From Ornithinibacter aureus (GTDB lineage Bacteria > Actinomycetota > Actinomycetes > Actinomycetales > Dermatophilaceae): a DNA stretch of 64,000 nt. Positions 25,609 to 33,641 of this stretch are shown here, piece after piece. The stretch is from NCBI RefSeq assembly GCF_009858245.1, contig NZ_VMSB01000001.1:1674001-1738000 (forward strand), read 5' to 3'. Every line of letters begins with the position of its first letter. Within the stretch, counting starts at the first letter, position 1. The translations under genes and the position numbers were made by a program. The notes beneath the pieces were generated by a model. The model was not told where the DNA came from, made no database searches, and was given only the letters and a program-made list of their open reading frames with translations.

Positions 25609-26697
25609 TCAGGACGGCGCCAGCGGCTCGCGAGCCGCGCGACGCCGACCAATCTCGTAGGCCCCGAGGACGACCAAGGTGATCGCGACCAACGGCAAGG
25701 TGAACCAGATCATCATGGCCGTGAAGCCCCCGAGCGCGTCGTGCTCGGTGGCTGCCAGCACCACGTAAGCGGTGAACGCGGCGTACAACCCGACGAACAG
25801 CGCGCCCTCCCAACGGGCGATGGCCATCCCGGTGAAAGCCACGGGCAGCAGCGCGACCGCTGCGGCGATCATGAGCGGGATGTCGAGGGCCACGGCCGCG
25901 TCTGCGACCGGTACCCCGTCATCGGCCACCAAGGCGGCGACGCCCAGCACAGCAGCGATGTTGAAGATGTTGCTGCCGACGATGTTGCCGACCGCCAGGT
26001 CGCGCTCACCGCGTCGAACAGCAATGAGGGACGTCGCCAGCTCAGGGAGCGAGGTACCTACCGCAACCACCGTGAGCCCGACCACCAGGCCACTCACCCC
26101 AAACCCCTCAGCGATGCCGACCGCACCCTCGACCAGCAGCTGCGCTCCGACGACCAACAGCGCCACCCCGCCGAGCACCGCCAGGAGGAGCAGCCACACC
26201 GGTCGTTCCTTCTCGCCCACTGTTGACTCGCGGACATACGGCGCACTGCGTCGCCCCACAACGACCGACACCGCGGTGTAGACGACTATCACCGTGACCA
26301 GAAAGAACCCGTCAGCAAGGCTCAGGCGGCCGTCCAGCGACAGCAGCAACAAGCACATTGACACCCCGACCATCACCGGCACGTCCAGACGAATCAACTG
26401 TGCGCGCACCGTCAACGGTAGGAGCAGCGCGGAGGCACCCAGGATCAGTAGGACGTTCACGATGTTGCTGCCCACAACGTTGCCGACCGCCAAGTCGGGT
26501 TGCCCTTCCAAGACCGCGCCGACAGTGACGGCCATCTCTGGCGACGACGTGGAGAAGGCCACCACCGTCAACCCGATGACCAGCGAGGAGAGGCCGACAC
26601 GAGCCGCGAGATCCGATGCCCCCCTCACCAGAAGCTCACCGCCACCGACCAAGATGACCAGCCCGATCGCCACAAGAGCGACGTCGACTGCGCTCAC
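25609..26697 (-). CDS. CaCA-family Ca2+/Na+ (cation) exchanger, YrbG-like
   Basis: About 362 residues from GTG 26697 (VSAVDVALVAIGLVIL). Two alpha-repeat motifs are clear: VVAFSTSSPEMAVTVGAVLEGQPDLAVGNVVGSNIVNVLLILG near residue 45, and VVAVGTSLPELATSLIAVRRGERDLAVGNIVGSNIFNIAAVLG near residue 215. The G(T/S)S.PE and GN.(V/I)GSN motifs form the ion sites. About 10 helices. It swaps Ca2+ or another divalent cation against Na+ or H+. It lies 43 bases upstream of the Mrp operon on the same strand, which suggests joint expression for ion homeostasis. Confidence 0.93.
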   Translation of the reverse strand: MSAVDVALVAIGLVILVGGGELLVRGASDLAARVGLSSLVIGLTVVAFSTSSPEMAVTVGAVLEGQPDLAVGNVVGSNIVNVLLILGASALLLPLTVRAQLIRLDVPVMVGVSMCLLLLSLDGRLSLADGFFLVTVIVVYTAVSVVVGRRSAPYVRESTVGEKERPVWLLLLAVLGGVALLVVGAQLLVEGAVGIAEGFGVSGLVVGLTVVAVGTSLPELATSLIAVRRGERDLAVGNIVGSNIFNIAAVLGVAALVADDGVPVADAAVALDIPLMIAAAVALLPVAFTGMAIARWEGALFVGLYAAFTAYVVLAATEHDALGGFTAMMIWFTLPLVAITLVVLGAYEIGRRRAAREPLAPS

Positions 26698-26973
26698 AGG
26701 CTGAGAGCAAGACTCTGAGCGCGCCCGGCCGCTGATAGGCAATGGCGGTCCGCGATCAGCGGCGCGGCAAGCTCTGTCCGGGTGCCGATGAGTACTGCCA
26801 TCCTCGCAGGCAACTGGCGCTGCCTGACTGGCCGGATCGAAAAGGACATCGACACTGCTCCTGACGGTCTCGGAAGGTCCTCCCGACGTCGATCGGTCGA
26901 GGCGGAACACTGGGGCGGAGATGCAGGCCGGAATGATGATGGCCCAGCGTTGAACTCACTTCCAATGCGTAGC

Positions 26974-27033
26974 AAATCACGCGAATCCTACCGCGCATGT
27001 CAAAATCACGCGAATCCTACCGCGCATGTCAAA
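26974..27033. repeat. 29-bp tandem repeat, two copies
   Basis: A 29-base unit containing AATCACGCGAATCCTACC and GCGCATGTCAA occurs twice in direct succession, with near-perfect identity, just before the IS3 left end. Possible regulatory or recombination site; function unknown. Confidence 0.8.
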
Positions 27034-27038
27034 TGGAC

Positions 27039-27041
27039 GTG
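27039..27041. repeat. 3-bp target site duplication of IS3 (left)
   Basis: GTG at 27039-27041 is matched by GTG at 28399-28401 right after the element. Three bases is standard for IS3 elements. Confidence 0.7.
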
Positions 27042-27067
27042 TGAACCGCCCCGGTGAGTCGGGAGAC

Positions 27068-28018
27068 TCAGTGGTTTGAGAGCTCCAGTTCCTGCTGGGC
27101 TCGTGTTTGAGCGTAGTAGGCGATCTCGAGGTCGGCCGGTGGGATGTCACCGCAGTACTCGTAGAGCCGGCGATGGTTGAACCAGTCGACCCACTCGGCG
27201 GTCGCGATCTCGACGGTGTCCAGGGTGCGCCATGGCCCGCGTGGTTTGATCAGCTCGGTCTTGTACAGCCCGTTGATCGACTCGGCCAGAGCGTTGTCGT
27301 AGGACGAGCCGACGGAGCCGACCGAGGCGGCGATGTTCGCCTCGGCGAGGCGTTCGGTGTACCGGATCGCGGTGTACTGCGACCCTCGATCCGTGTGCGC
27401 CACAACCGATTCCAGCGAACGACCCTCACGTTCGCGCGTCCAGACGGCCTGTTCGAGGGCGTCCAGGACCAGCTGGGTGGACATGCTCGAGCCGCACCGC
27501 CAGCCGATGATCCGTCGGGCGTAGGCGTCGATGACGAACGCGACATACACCCACCCGCTCCACGTCGAGACGTAGGTGATGTCGGCGACCCAGAGCCGGT
27601 CTGGAGCCAGCGGGGCGAAGTCGCGCCGGACCAGGTCACGCGCCCGCGGGCCGGCTGGGTCAGCGATCGTGGTGCGCTTGACCTTGCCCCGGACCGCGCC
27701 GGTAAGGCCGTCCTCGCGCATCAGCCGCTCGACCGTGCACCGTGCCACCGCAATACCCTCGCGGTTGAGCTGGAGCCACACCTTGCGCGCCCCGTACACG
27801 CCGTAGTTGCCGGCGTGGACGCGGCGGATCTCGCTGAGCAGCACCGCATCCCGATGCTCCCGCGCGGTGGCTGGCCGGTTCACGTGTGCGTAGTACGTCG
27901 ACGGGGCGATCGGCAGCCCGTGCTCGGTCAGCACGGTGCAGATCGGCTCGACACCCCAACGCAGGCCACCGTTGTCGCGCTCCTCACGGCGGTCGGCGTG
28001 CTCGCGGATGAACTCCAC
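27068..28018 (-). CDS. IS3 transposase OrfB (DDE integrase)
   Basis: At least 316 residues. The frame is open further upstream and normally joins OrfA by -1 frameshifting near 28040-28065. VEFIREHADRREERDNGGLRWGVEPICTVLTEHG is the HTH_21 region. The rve core has WVADITYV (Asp 1), VVAHTDRGSQYTA (Asp 2) and SYDNALAESINGLYKTEL (catalytic Glu). It is an IS3/IS150-like catalytic subunit and looks intact. Confidence 0.93.
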   Translation of the reverse strand: MEFIREHADRREERDNGGLRWGVEPICTVLTEHGLPIAPSTYYAHVNRPATAREHRDAVLLSEIRRVHAGNYGVYGARKVWLQLNREGIAVARCTVERLMREDGLTGAVRGKVKRTTIADPAGPRARDLVRRDFAPLAPDRLWVADITYVSTWSGWVYVAFVIDAYARRIIGWRCGSSMSTQLVLDALEQAVWTREREGRSLESVVAHTDRGSQYTAIRYTERLAEANIAASVGSVGSSYDNALAESINGLYKTELIKPRGPWRTLDTVEIATAEWVDWFNHRRLYEYCGDIPPADLEIAYYAQTRAQQELELSNH

Positions 28019-28020
28019 GA

Positions 28021-28347
28021 TCAACGGGAGGGCCGGTCGAGCTCGGCTCCGAAGAAAGCCGCCGCAGCCTTCAGGATCGAGTTTGCCCGCCGCAGCTCGG
28101 CGTTCTCTCGTTTCAACCGTTTGACCTCGGCCGACTCCTCGCTGGTGACGCCAGGACGGGCGCCTTGGTCGACCTGGGCCTGGCGCACCCACTTACGGAC
28201 GGTCTCTGCGGTGCTCACCCCCAGCAGCTGGGCGACCTTGCCCATCGCCTCCCAGTCCGTGGCGTGATCCTGGCGGATCTCCTCGAACATGCGCACCGCC
28301 CGCGACTTCAGCTCAGGCGGGTACCTCTTCGACGTGTTCCCAGACAT
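28021..28347 (-). CDS. IS3 transposase OrfA
   Basis: 108 residues: KRYPPELKSRAVRMFEEIR ... VAQLLGVSTAETVRKWVRQAQVD is the HTH_Tnp_1 domain, and EVKRLKRENAELRRANSILKAAAAFF is the coiled-coil tail leading to the frameshift site. It is followed by OrfB in the -1 frame. Confidence 0.93.
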   Translation of the reverse strand: MSGNTSKRYPPELKSRAVRMFEEIRQDHATDWEAMGKVAQLLGVSTAETVRKWVRQAQVDQGARPGVTSEESAEVKRLKRENAELRRANSILKAAAAFFGAELDRPSR

Positions 28348-28398
28348 GACTCCAACCTTCCCAAGGTTTGGAGTCTCCCGACATGCCGGGGCGGTTCA

Positions 28399-28853
28399 GT
28401 GAGCCAAGTTGCAATCCACGCCACCGCGTCGCCCGGGTCAATCGACCACTCGTAGCCCAGCCATCCTCGCCTCGAGGTACGTCGACCAACGCGGCGCTGC
28501 CGGCGTCGCATACCCACGCATGGAATGACCGCAGCGGGAACCTCTTGCGGGGCGCGGTGAGTTCCTGGAACGACCGGGACACCTCGCGTCCCGAAAGACC
28601 CGTCCGGTTAGGCGACCGGGACAGGCCCCCTCTAGGGGGCGAACGGAACGTCCGGTGGGCCAATTCAACCCTGCAGCAGAGCGCTGCCAAGTCCTACCGG
28701 TAGAACGCCCTGGCCGGGTAGCCCACAGTGGGCGCAGAGACGCGACCTCGGGATGTATCCGCTCGTCGATGCCGTGCCGCGTCGCCCTCGATGAGTCGGG
28801 CTCAGAGAACCGGGGCCGTGCCGTGCAGGGTGTGCTCGCAGGAGACGGGCGCT
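28399..28853. other. Region with a decayed coding fragment
   Basis: About 455 bases between the IS3 and the conjugative element. On the minus strand, PRWSTYLEARMAG (about 28465-28500) and YEWSIDPGDAVAWIATWLT (about 28400-28460) read like one protein with a single-base frame change between them. The family is not recognised. The rest of the gap shows nothing I can support. Confidence 0.3.
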
Positions 28854-29333
28854 TTAGGGCGTGCTCGGCCATCGGTGCAGGGATTGCAAGGCGTTGAACG
28901 ACACGCGTAGGCCGGTTTCGCTGTCCACCCATCTGCCGTTGACCGGCGTCTCGCTGGGTTCGCTGTGCTGGTGGGAGCCGTTGGCGTGGGCGATTGCTGC
29001 CAGGACGAGGTCGGTGTGGTGCCGGTCGAGCCCGGGAACCGTTTCATGCAGGAAACCGCGGGCGATGCCGTGGGCGATGCGCAGCACGCGGAGCTCGCCG
29101 CTGGAGGCTGCGAGGATGTGGCTATCGAGATGCCCGTCGAGCATCTGACCGAGAACGTCCCAGTCGATGATCTCGGCAGGGTCTTCGCCTGGGGTGGAGA
29201 CGATGGTGACGAGGGCGGCGCGTCTGGTCCATCCGCTGCGGATGAGGAGCTCAACGGCGGCCTCGTCGGGGTAGATGCCCGCGGCCCATTGCCGCAGTCG
29301 GGCGTCACGGTCAGCGTCGGTCGTGATGGTCAT
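28854..29333 (-). CDS. Hypothetical protein of the conjugative element
   Basis: 159 residues from ATG 29333 with AAGGAGGACAGC upstream. Mostly acidic, alpha-helical, no membrane segment: RQWAAGIYPDEAAVELLIRSG and VLGQMLDGHLDSHILAASSGELRVL. The C-terminal VNGRWVDSETGLRVSFNALQSL could be a small beta element. I do not recognise the family. Its high GC and strong ribosome binding site match the plasmid-like backbone to its right. Confidence 0.65.
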   Translation of the reverse strand: MTITTDADRDARLRQWAAGIYPDEAAVELLIRSGWTRRAALVTIVSTPGEDPAEIIDWDVLGQMLDGHLDSHILAASSGELRVLRIAHGIARGFLHETVPGLDRHHTDLVLAAIAHANGSHQHSEPSETPVNGRWVDSETGLRVSFNALQSLHRWPSTP

Positions 29334-29455
29334 GCTGTCCTCCTTGCAAGGCGGGGTGCCCAAATGTCTTGTGTGGGTGCAGGTTGCCCGACGTCGGGTC
29401 CTGCTGGTCAGGCGACCGAGACGCTGTTGATGGCGCCGCGGAGGGGTCGTGGCCC

Positions 29456-29464
29456 TGTGGATAA
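29456..29464 (-). other. DnaA-box-like 9-mer
   Basis: TGTGGATAA, the exact complement of TTATCCACA, lies in a 237-base gap (29334-29570) between two genes. An identical copy occurs at 31526-31534. No other origin features are clear. Confidence 0.4.
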
Positions 29465-29570
29465 GCCCAAACCCCGGCCCGGCTGAGACCGGGCAGCTGG
29501 CTGGCCGCGTCCGTCGATGTCCCGGGTCGGAGGGGTCGCGATCGTCGGACCTGGCATGGGGCGGCGGTAG

Positions 29571-31031
29571 TCACCGTTGTGCGCCGGTGCGCGCAGTGGC
29601 CGCCGCGCTCGAGACGCGGGCTCGGGGCTGACGGGCGGCCGAGGGTCGGGCCTTTCGCGCTTGCGGGGGGCGGGCTTGAGCCGGCGCGGTCAGTGGGGTC
29701 GCTGCGCTGGACATCGCGTGGGAGGTGGTGCTGACGTGACGAAGCTGTGCGGTGATGAGCTCGCGTACTGGTGGTGGAGGTGGCACGGCGCGGTCGGCGA
29801 CCAGGGCCCGGGGGTCGACCCAGGCGGCATCCGGGCGCTCAGTACCTGGTGGCTTGCGGCCGGCCTCGAGCGGGGTCAGGAACTGTTGGGCGGCTCGGGC
29901 ACTGACTGTCGTTGCGGGGTGGAGGGCGGCGTCGTGCAGGAGCAGCGAAATTTGGTGGGGTGCCTCCAGGGCGCCGAGGAGGGTCGCGGTGGTGGCGGGC
30001 AGGTGGACGCGAGTGGCGATGGTGGCGGGGTCGGCCAGGGTGGTGCCGGTCATGACGATCTCGGAGAACGTGTGGGCGACCTCTGAGCCGGCGGCTCGCA
30101 GGTCTGGGGTGACGCTTCGGTGGGTGTGGCTGGTCAGGTCCCGGACGGTGGCGTGCAGGGTTCCCCAGGCTGATTCGGCTGCGGTGAGGTGCGGTTGCAG
30201 TCGCGCGTGGTAGGCCGGAGCGTCCAGAACGCCCTGGGAGGCGGCGGCGTCCAGGACGGTGCGGGTCATGGCCAGGGTGTGGGTTTGGACGCGGGTGAGC
30301 TCGGCCAGGTTGGCCGTGGTCGGTTCGCGGGCCAGGGCCCGGTGGGTGGCGATGTCCCACCCGGCCAGGGCCGCGGACAGCCGGTCCTGGGAGGGGGGGG
30401 CACGGTGCTCGAGTGCAGGGTCGCTGGGGAAGGTCCGGTAGACCTCCCTGCCGGCGACGGCCTCGAACGTGGCCAGTCGCTGCTGGGTGCTGCGCAGCGC
30501 CGAGCCGATTCGGGGTGTGGACGTCCCGGGCCGGGGGTGGGCGCGCAGCTGGGCCTGGACGGCGACGTTGATGGCGTGGGCGGCCACGTACAGGGTGTGA
30601 AGGACGCGTTCGCGGGCGACGCCAGCGTCCGCCAATACGGCGGGGGTGAGCAAGGGTGCGGGGCGACGGTGGCTGGCGACCATGTCGTGCGCGCGGATGA
30701 GGTTCCCGGCGATGGCCAGGAGCTGGTCGTCCGGGGGTCCGTCGCCTGGCCAGAACCGGTTGCGCAAGTGCTGGTGCATAGAGGTGGCCATGAGCTGCAG
30801 CCGTTCACCGGTCTGGTCCTGGCTGCGCGCCCCGGGCAGCGCGTGGACCCCCGGCCCGCCGCCGCGGCGGGGCAGGATCGCTAGGAACTCGTGGCCGGCC
30901 TGGACGACCTCGGGCCACGTGCGCACCATCGCGGCCGCGTCGAGGGCGTCCGGGTCGAGCAGCAGCCGCCGGGCGGTGAGGTCGCCCTCGAGGAGGAGCT
31001 CGCCGACGCTGAGCCGGCTCGGTGCCTTCAT
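29571..31031 (-). CDS. Hypothetical protein of the conjugative element
   Basis: 486 residues, Ala/Arg/Thr-rich, predicted almost wholly alpha-helical, with a low-complexity basic C-terminus (QARPPQARKARPSAARQPRARV). No membrane segment and no enzymatic motif. The start ATG 31031 overlaps the stop of the upstream gene (ATGA), so the two form an operon under the conserved 32-bp element at 31407-31438. Co-regulation with the relaxase (which has the same element) suggests a role in plasmid transfer or maintenance, but this is inference. Confidence 0.65.
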   Translation of the reverse strand: MKAPSRLSVGELLLEGDLTARRLLLDPDALDAAAMVRTWPEVVQAGHEFLAILPRRGGGPGVHALPGARSQDQTGERLQLMATSMHQHLRNRFWPGDGPPDDQLLAIAGNLIRAHDMVASHRRPAPLLTPAVLADAGVARERVLHTLYVAAHAINVAVQAQLRAHPRPGTSTPRIGSALRSTQQRLATFEAVAGREVYRTFPSDPALEHRAPPSQDRLSAALAGWDIATHRALAREPTTANLAELTRVQTHTLAMTRTVLDAAASQGVLDAPAYHARLQPHLTAAESAWGTLHATVRDLTSHTHRSVTPDLRAAGSEVAHTFSEIVMTGTTLADPATIATRVHLPATTATLLGALEAPHQISLLLHDAALHPATTVSARAAQQFLTPLEAGRKPPGTERPDAAWVDPRALVADRAVPPPPPVRELITAQLRHVSTTSHAMSSAATPLTAPAQARPPQARKARPSAARQPRARVSSAAATARTGAQR

Positions 31032-31402
31032 GGCGTGACCGCCTGCGCGAGCTCGAGCAGGAAACCCAGCGAAATGCCGAGCCCCCCGGGAAGGGGCTGG
31101 ACGTGCTCGGCGTCCAGCGCGACCCGCACCGCGGTCGCCGCCGCGGGCAGCCCGGCAGGGTCCGGCACGACGAACCCAGCCGTGTCGCGCGCGGGCAGGA
31201 GGGCGAGAACCTCTCCTGCCAGGTGCTGCGCCTGGCAGGCCACGACGTGCAACCGGACGTCACGTGAGTGCTCGCTGGCGCGGGAAGCGTCATCTCCCAG
31301 GACCGCCAACGCGGCGGCGAGGTGGTGCAGTGCGACCGTCCGCTCCGCACTGGGCAGGACGTACAGGCCGGGCACGAGGCCCGAAACGTGTGAAGTGTTC
31401 AT
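31028..31402 (-). CDS. Hypothetical protein behind the conserved 32-bp element
   Basis: 124 residues. MNTSHVSGLVPGLYVLPSAERTVALHHLAAALAVLGDDASRASEHS begins a mostly helical, Ala/Leu-rich soluble protein; family not recognised. The ATG at 31402 lies four bases after the AGGGATAT end of the conserved upstream element, so either AGGG acts as a close ribosome binding site or the message is leaderless. Operon with the 486-residue protein downstream. Confidence 0.65.
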   Translation of the reverse strand: MNTSHVSGLVPGLYVLPSAERTVALHHLAAALAVLGDDASRASEHSRDVRLHVVACQAQHLAGEVLALLPARDTAGFVVPDPAGLPAAATAVRVALDAEHVQPLPGGLGISLGFLLELAQAVTP

Positions 31403-31406
31403 ATAT

Positions 31407-31438
31407 CCCTACGCATTCCAAGGCGTCCTTGGGGGCCA
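31407..31438 (-). promoter_or_regulatory. Conserved 32-bp upstream element, copy A
   Basis: Read on the minus strand: TGGCCCCCAAG, 12 variable bases, TGCGTAGGG, then ATAT and the ATG of the 124-residue gene. The same layout with identical spacing occurs at 36691-36722 and 36948-36979. Confidence 0.75.
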
Positions 31439-31525
31439 CTTCTGGGCAGACGACTTTTGTTGACCCGCCGCTGAAGGCCCCACTGTCACCCGGTCCTGGA
31501 CTGTTGGGCCGACCTCTCGGCGGCC

Positions 31526-31534
31526 TGTGGATAA
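31526..31534 (-). other. DnaA-box-like 9-mer
   Basis: Second exact TGTGGATAA, in the 240-base divergent gap between the genes at 31402 and 31645. Confidence 0.4.
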
Positions 31535-31644
31535 CCCGTGCCGGGGTGTCAGTGGTGTGCGCGACAGTGACCGTGAGGACCCACAGGCCCGGGTGAAGGG
31601 AGCCGTTCCCCCCGTCGGGACCGGGGACGAAGGAGGCGATCGTC

Positions 31645-32511
31645 GTGACTGCGTCGACGTCACTGGTGGGGTGGTGCCGCGCATTGGTGCCCATCACGGT
31701 CAGCGGCGTGGTGCTGCTGATCGCCGCCGGGTCCATGCCCGCCCTGCCGGCGCTGGCCTTGGTCGGCGGGTTGGGCGCGGCCACCGTCCTGCTGCGGTTC
31801 GGGGTGGGTGAGCAGCTGGCGTGCCGCGCCCTACACGGCGCGCGATCCCCCACCGCTGCGGAGGCCGCGGTCATGGCCCCGGCGATCACCCGGGCGTGCG
31901 CCGCCGGGCTGGGCCCGCCCCTGGTGCGGCTGGCAGTCCAGCCGCACGGACAGGGCTTGGTCGCGTTTGCGTGCGGCGGCTCCACTGTCGTGGCGCCCCG
32001 CGACTTGGTCGTGGCCGTTCACCACGGCCGCGTCACCCACGAGCAGGCCGCGGCGAGCATCGCCCATGCCGCCGCGATCTGTTCAGCCGGGCTGACCCGG
32101 GGCCAGGTCGCCCTGGCCGTGTGGTGCCTGCCCTGGGTCGTGCTGGAGGGCGTCGTGGCGGCCGCGGGACGAACGTTGCGTGGCGTCGCGCTGCTGCGGA
32201 TGGCATGGCGTGCCCGAGTCGTCGTCGCAGGGATCGCGGTCGCCCAGAACGCCGCCGACGGCCACCCTTGGATGGCTGCCCTTTTGGTGGTCCTCATCGG
32301 CGCGACCTACGCGCAGCCTGCGCTGACCCGGCACTGGCACCGGCGACTAGCCCTGGTCGGCGACGACACCTTGGCCGAGCACGGGCTGGGTGGGCACTAC
32401 GCGGGGCTGCTCGCCCTCTCCGGGCACCGCGTCGACCTGGAACGCCACGCCCGCCTCACCCGGCCGCGAGACACGGACCGCACCGGCGGTGTTGTGCTCT
32501 CCCTGACCTGA
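31645..32511 (+). CDS. Hypothetical membrane protein
   Basis: 288 residues from GTG 31645 with a good GAAGGAGGCGATC upstream. Two N-terminal helices (about 12-52) and two more around 165-215. The middle region (VVAPRDLVVAVHHGRVTHEQAAASIAHAAAIC) resembles membrane-anchored M48-type peptidase-like proteins of Actinobacteria, but the zinc-binding HExxH motif is absent. It is therefore either a degenerate homologue or unrelated. It is divergent from the operon with copy A of the 32-bp element. Confidence 0.55.
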   Translation: MTASTSLVGWCRALVPITVSGVVLLIAAGSMPALPALALVGGLGAATVLLRFGVGEQLACRALHGARSPTAAEAAVMAPAITRACAAGLGPPLVRLAVQPHGQGLVAFACGGSTVVAPRDLVVAVHHGRVTHEQAAASIAHAAAICSAGLTRGQVALAVWCLPWVVLEGVVAAAGRTLRGVALLRMAWRARVVVAGIAVAQNAADGHPWMAALLVVLIGATYAQPALTRHWHRRLALVGDDTLAEHGLGGHYAGLLALSGHRVDLERHARLTRPRDTDRTGGVVLSLT

Positions 32512-32577
32512 GTGACGCGGCCCCCGCGCCTTGCAGGTGCGTGCCGCGGACCCGTTGTGCGGAGGGACCCGCTGTTG

Positions 32578-33276
32578 TCAGCGGTGCGCGGCGGCCCGGT
32601 GCGAGGCGACCTGCACGCACCGGGCCCCGCAGGTCGGGCACGTGGTCAGGTCGGCGATGGCCAGCCACCTCGTGATCGTGCTGTTCAGCCACAGTTCTCG
32701 GCCGTCGCCGATCACGAAGTCCGGGGTGGGGACCCTGCCGGTGCGCACCCACCGCAACGCTGCGGTGTCGCTGACCCCGGCCAGTGCGGCGATGCCGCGT
32801 GACCCGACCACCCCGTCGGGCAGCCGCGGGCCGGGCGGGCGGAACGGGCCGAAGGCGCGGGTCTCGCGAGAGACCACCACGCTCACAGTTCCGAACTCCT
32901 GCGCGATCGCCTCCAGGGTGCGGCCCTCCCGGCGTGCCGCGACCCACTGCTGCACCACCTCCGGCGCCGGGTACGGGCCAGCACCTTGGGTGCACCGGGA
33001 GACCAGCTGATGGGCCACGCCCTCACGGGCGGCGATGTCAGTCACCCGCTGCCCGCGCCGGCGCGCCTGCACCCACCGGTCGGTGCGCGCCCGCACGGTC
33101 GCGGCATCAGCCACGGTCCGGCCCCGCTGCTTCGACGCTGCCGGGAACGGTCCGTACGGGTCCGTCGCCGCCCGCACGGTTCGGGCGCTCACCCCGGCAC
33201 CGGCGGCGATGAGCGGGACCGACTCGCCATCGCGTCGACGCGACAACCACTCCAGCGCTCCTACCGGGTCACCCAC
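32578..33276 (-). CDS. Protein with repeated helix-turn-helix units and C-terminal Zn-ribbon-like end
   Basis: 232 residues from GTG 33276 (GGAG eight bases upstream). Three similar units follow one another: ALEWLSRRRDGESVPLIAAGAGV ending YGPFP, WVQARRRGQRVTDIAAREGV ending AGPYP, and WVAARREGRTLEAIAQEFGT ending FGPFRPP. Each fits a short helix-turn-helix with a trailing aromatic-Gly-Pro-aromatic motif. A MerR/excisionase-like unit follows (RGIAALAGVSDTAALRWVRTGRVPTPDFVIGDG). The last residues CPTCGARC...H...H could bind zinc. It looks like a DNA-binding regulator of the mobile element. Its stop is convergent with the membrane protein gene. Confidence 0.65.
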   Translation of the reverse strand: MGDPVGALEWLSRRRDGESVPLIAAGAGVSARTVRAATDPYGPFPAASKQRGRTVADAATVRARTDRWVQARRRGQRVTDIAAREGVAHQLVSRCTQGAGPYPAPEVVQQWVAARREGRTLEAIAQEFGTVSVVVSRETRAFGPFRPPGPRLPDGVVGSRGIAALAGVSDTAALRWVRTGRVPTPDFVIGDGRELWLNSTITRWLAIADLTTCPTCGARCVQVASHRAAAHR

Positions 33277-33516
33277 ACCGCACACTCCAGCACGCGGGCA
33301 CGACGTCGACAACTGGAAGCAGGCCCGCCGCCTGCGCCGGTGCGGCGCCGGCTCCTGCAGATCTCCGCCTAGGAATGGCGGGGGCCGCACCGCGTGGGGC
33401 CAGCCGAGACCCGGCGACGCGAGACGCCCCGGTAATCGGGCGCGAGCAGATCGGCTCGAGCAGCTCAACCCCGTGGTGTGCGGAACGGAGAGCTCACCGG
33501 CGGCAACGCACCGGGT

Positions 33517-33555
33517 TTATCCCCAGGTGGGGACACCGCGGCGGCGTTCTCCACA
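33517..33555. other. Two near-DnaA boxes upstream of parB-like gene
   Basis: TTATCCCCA (33517-33525) and TTCTCCACA (33547-33555) each differ by one base from TTATCCACA, in the 365-base gap before the ParB-like gene. Weak evidence alone. Confidence 0.3.
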
Positions 33556-33641
33556 GGCCCCCACATGGGCTGCCCCGGCGGGGTTCCTCCGCGGAGGATG
33601 AGTGCATCCAGTTCGGTTGTCCATCAGGGGAGTTGAGCATC

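Larger units (their letters stand above)
26698..27041. other. Intergenic, mostly featureless, ending in a tandem repeat
   Basis: About 340 bases upstream of the cation exchanger. No convincing ORF. The right end holds a two-copy 29-bp repeat and the left TSD of the neighbouring IS3. Confidence 0.4.
27042..28398 (-). mobile_element. IS3-family insertion sequence (1,357 bp)
   Basis: The ends TGAACCGCCCCGG...GTCGGGAGACTC are inverted repeats of about 28 bases with few mismatches, and a GTG duplication flanks the element. It contains orfA and orfB on the minus strand. It has a different sequence from the IS3 element at 16.3-17.8 kb. Confidence 0.93.
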
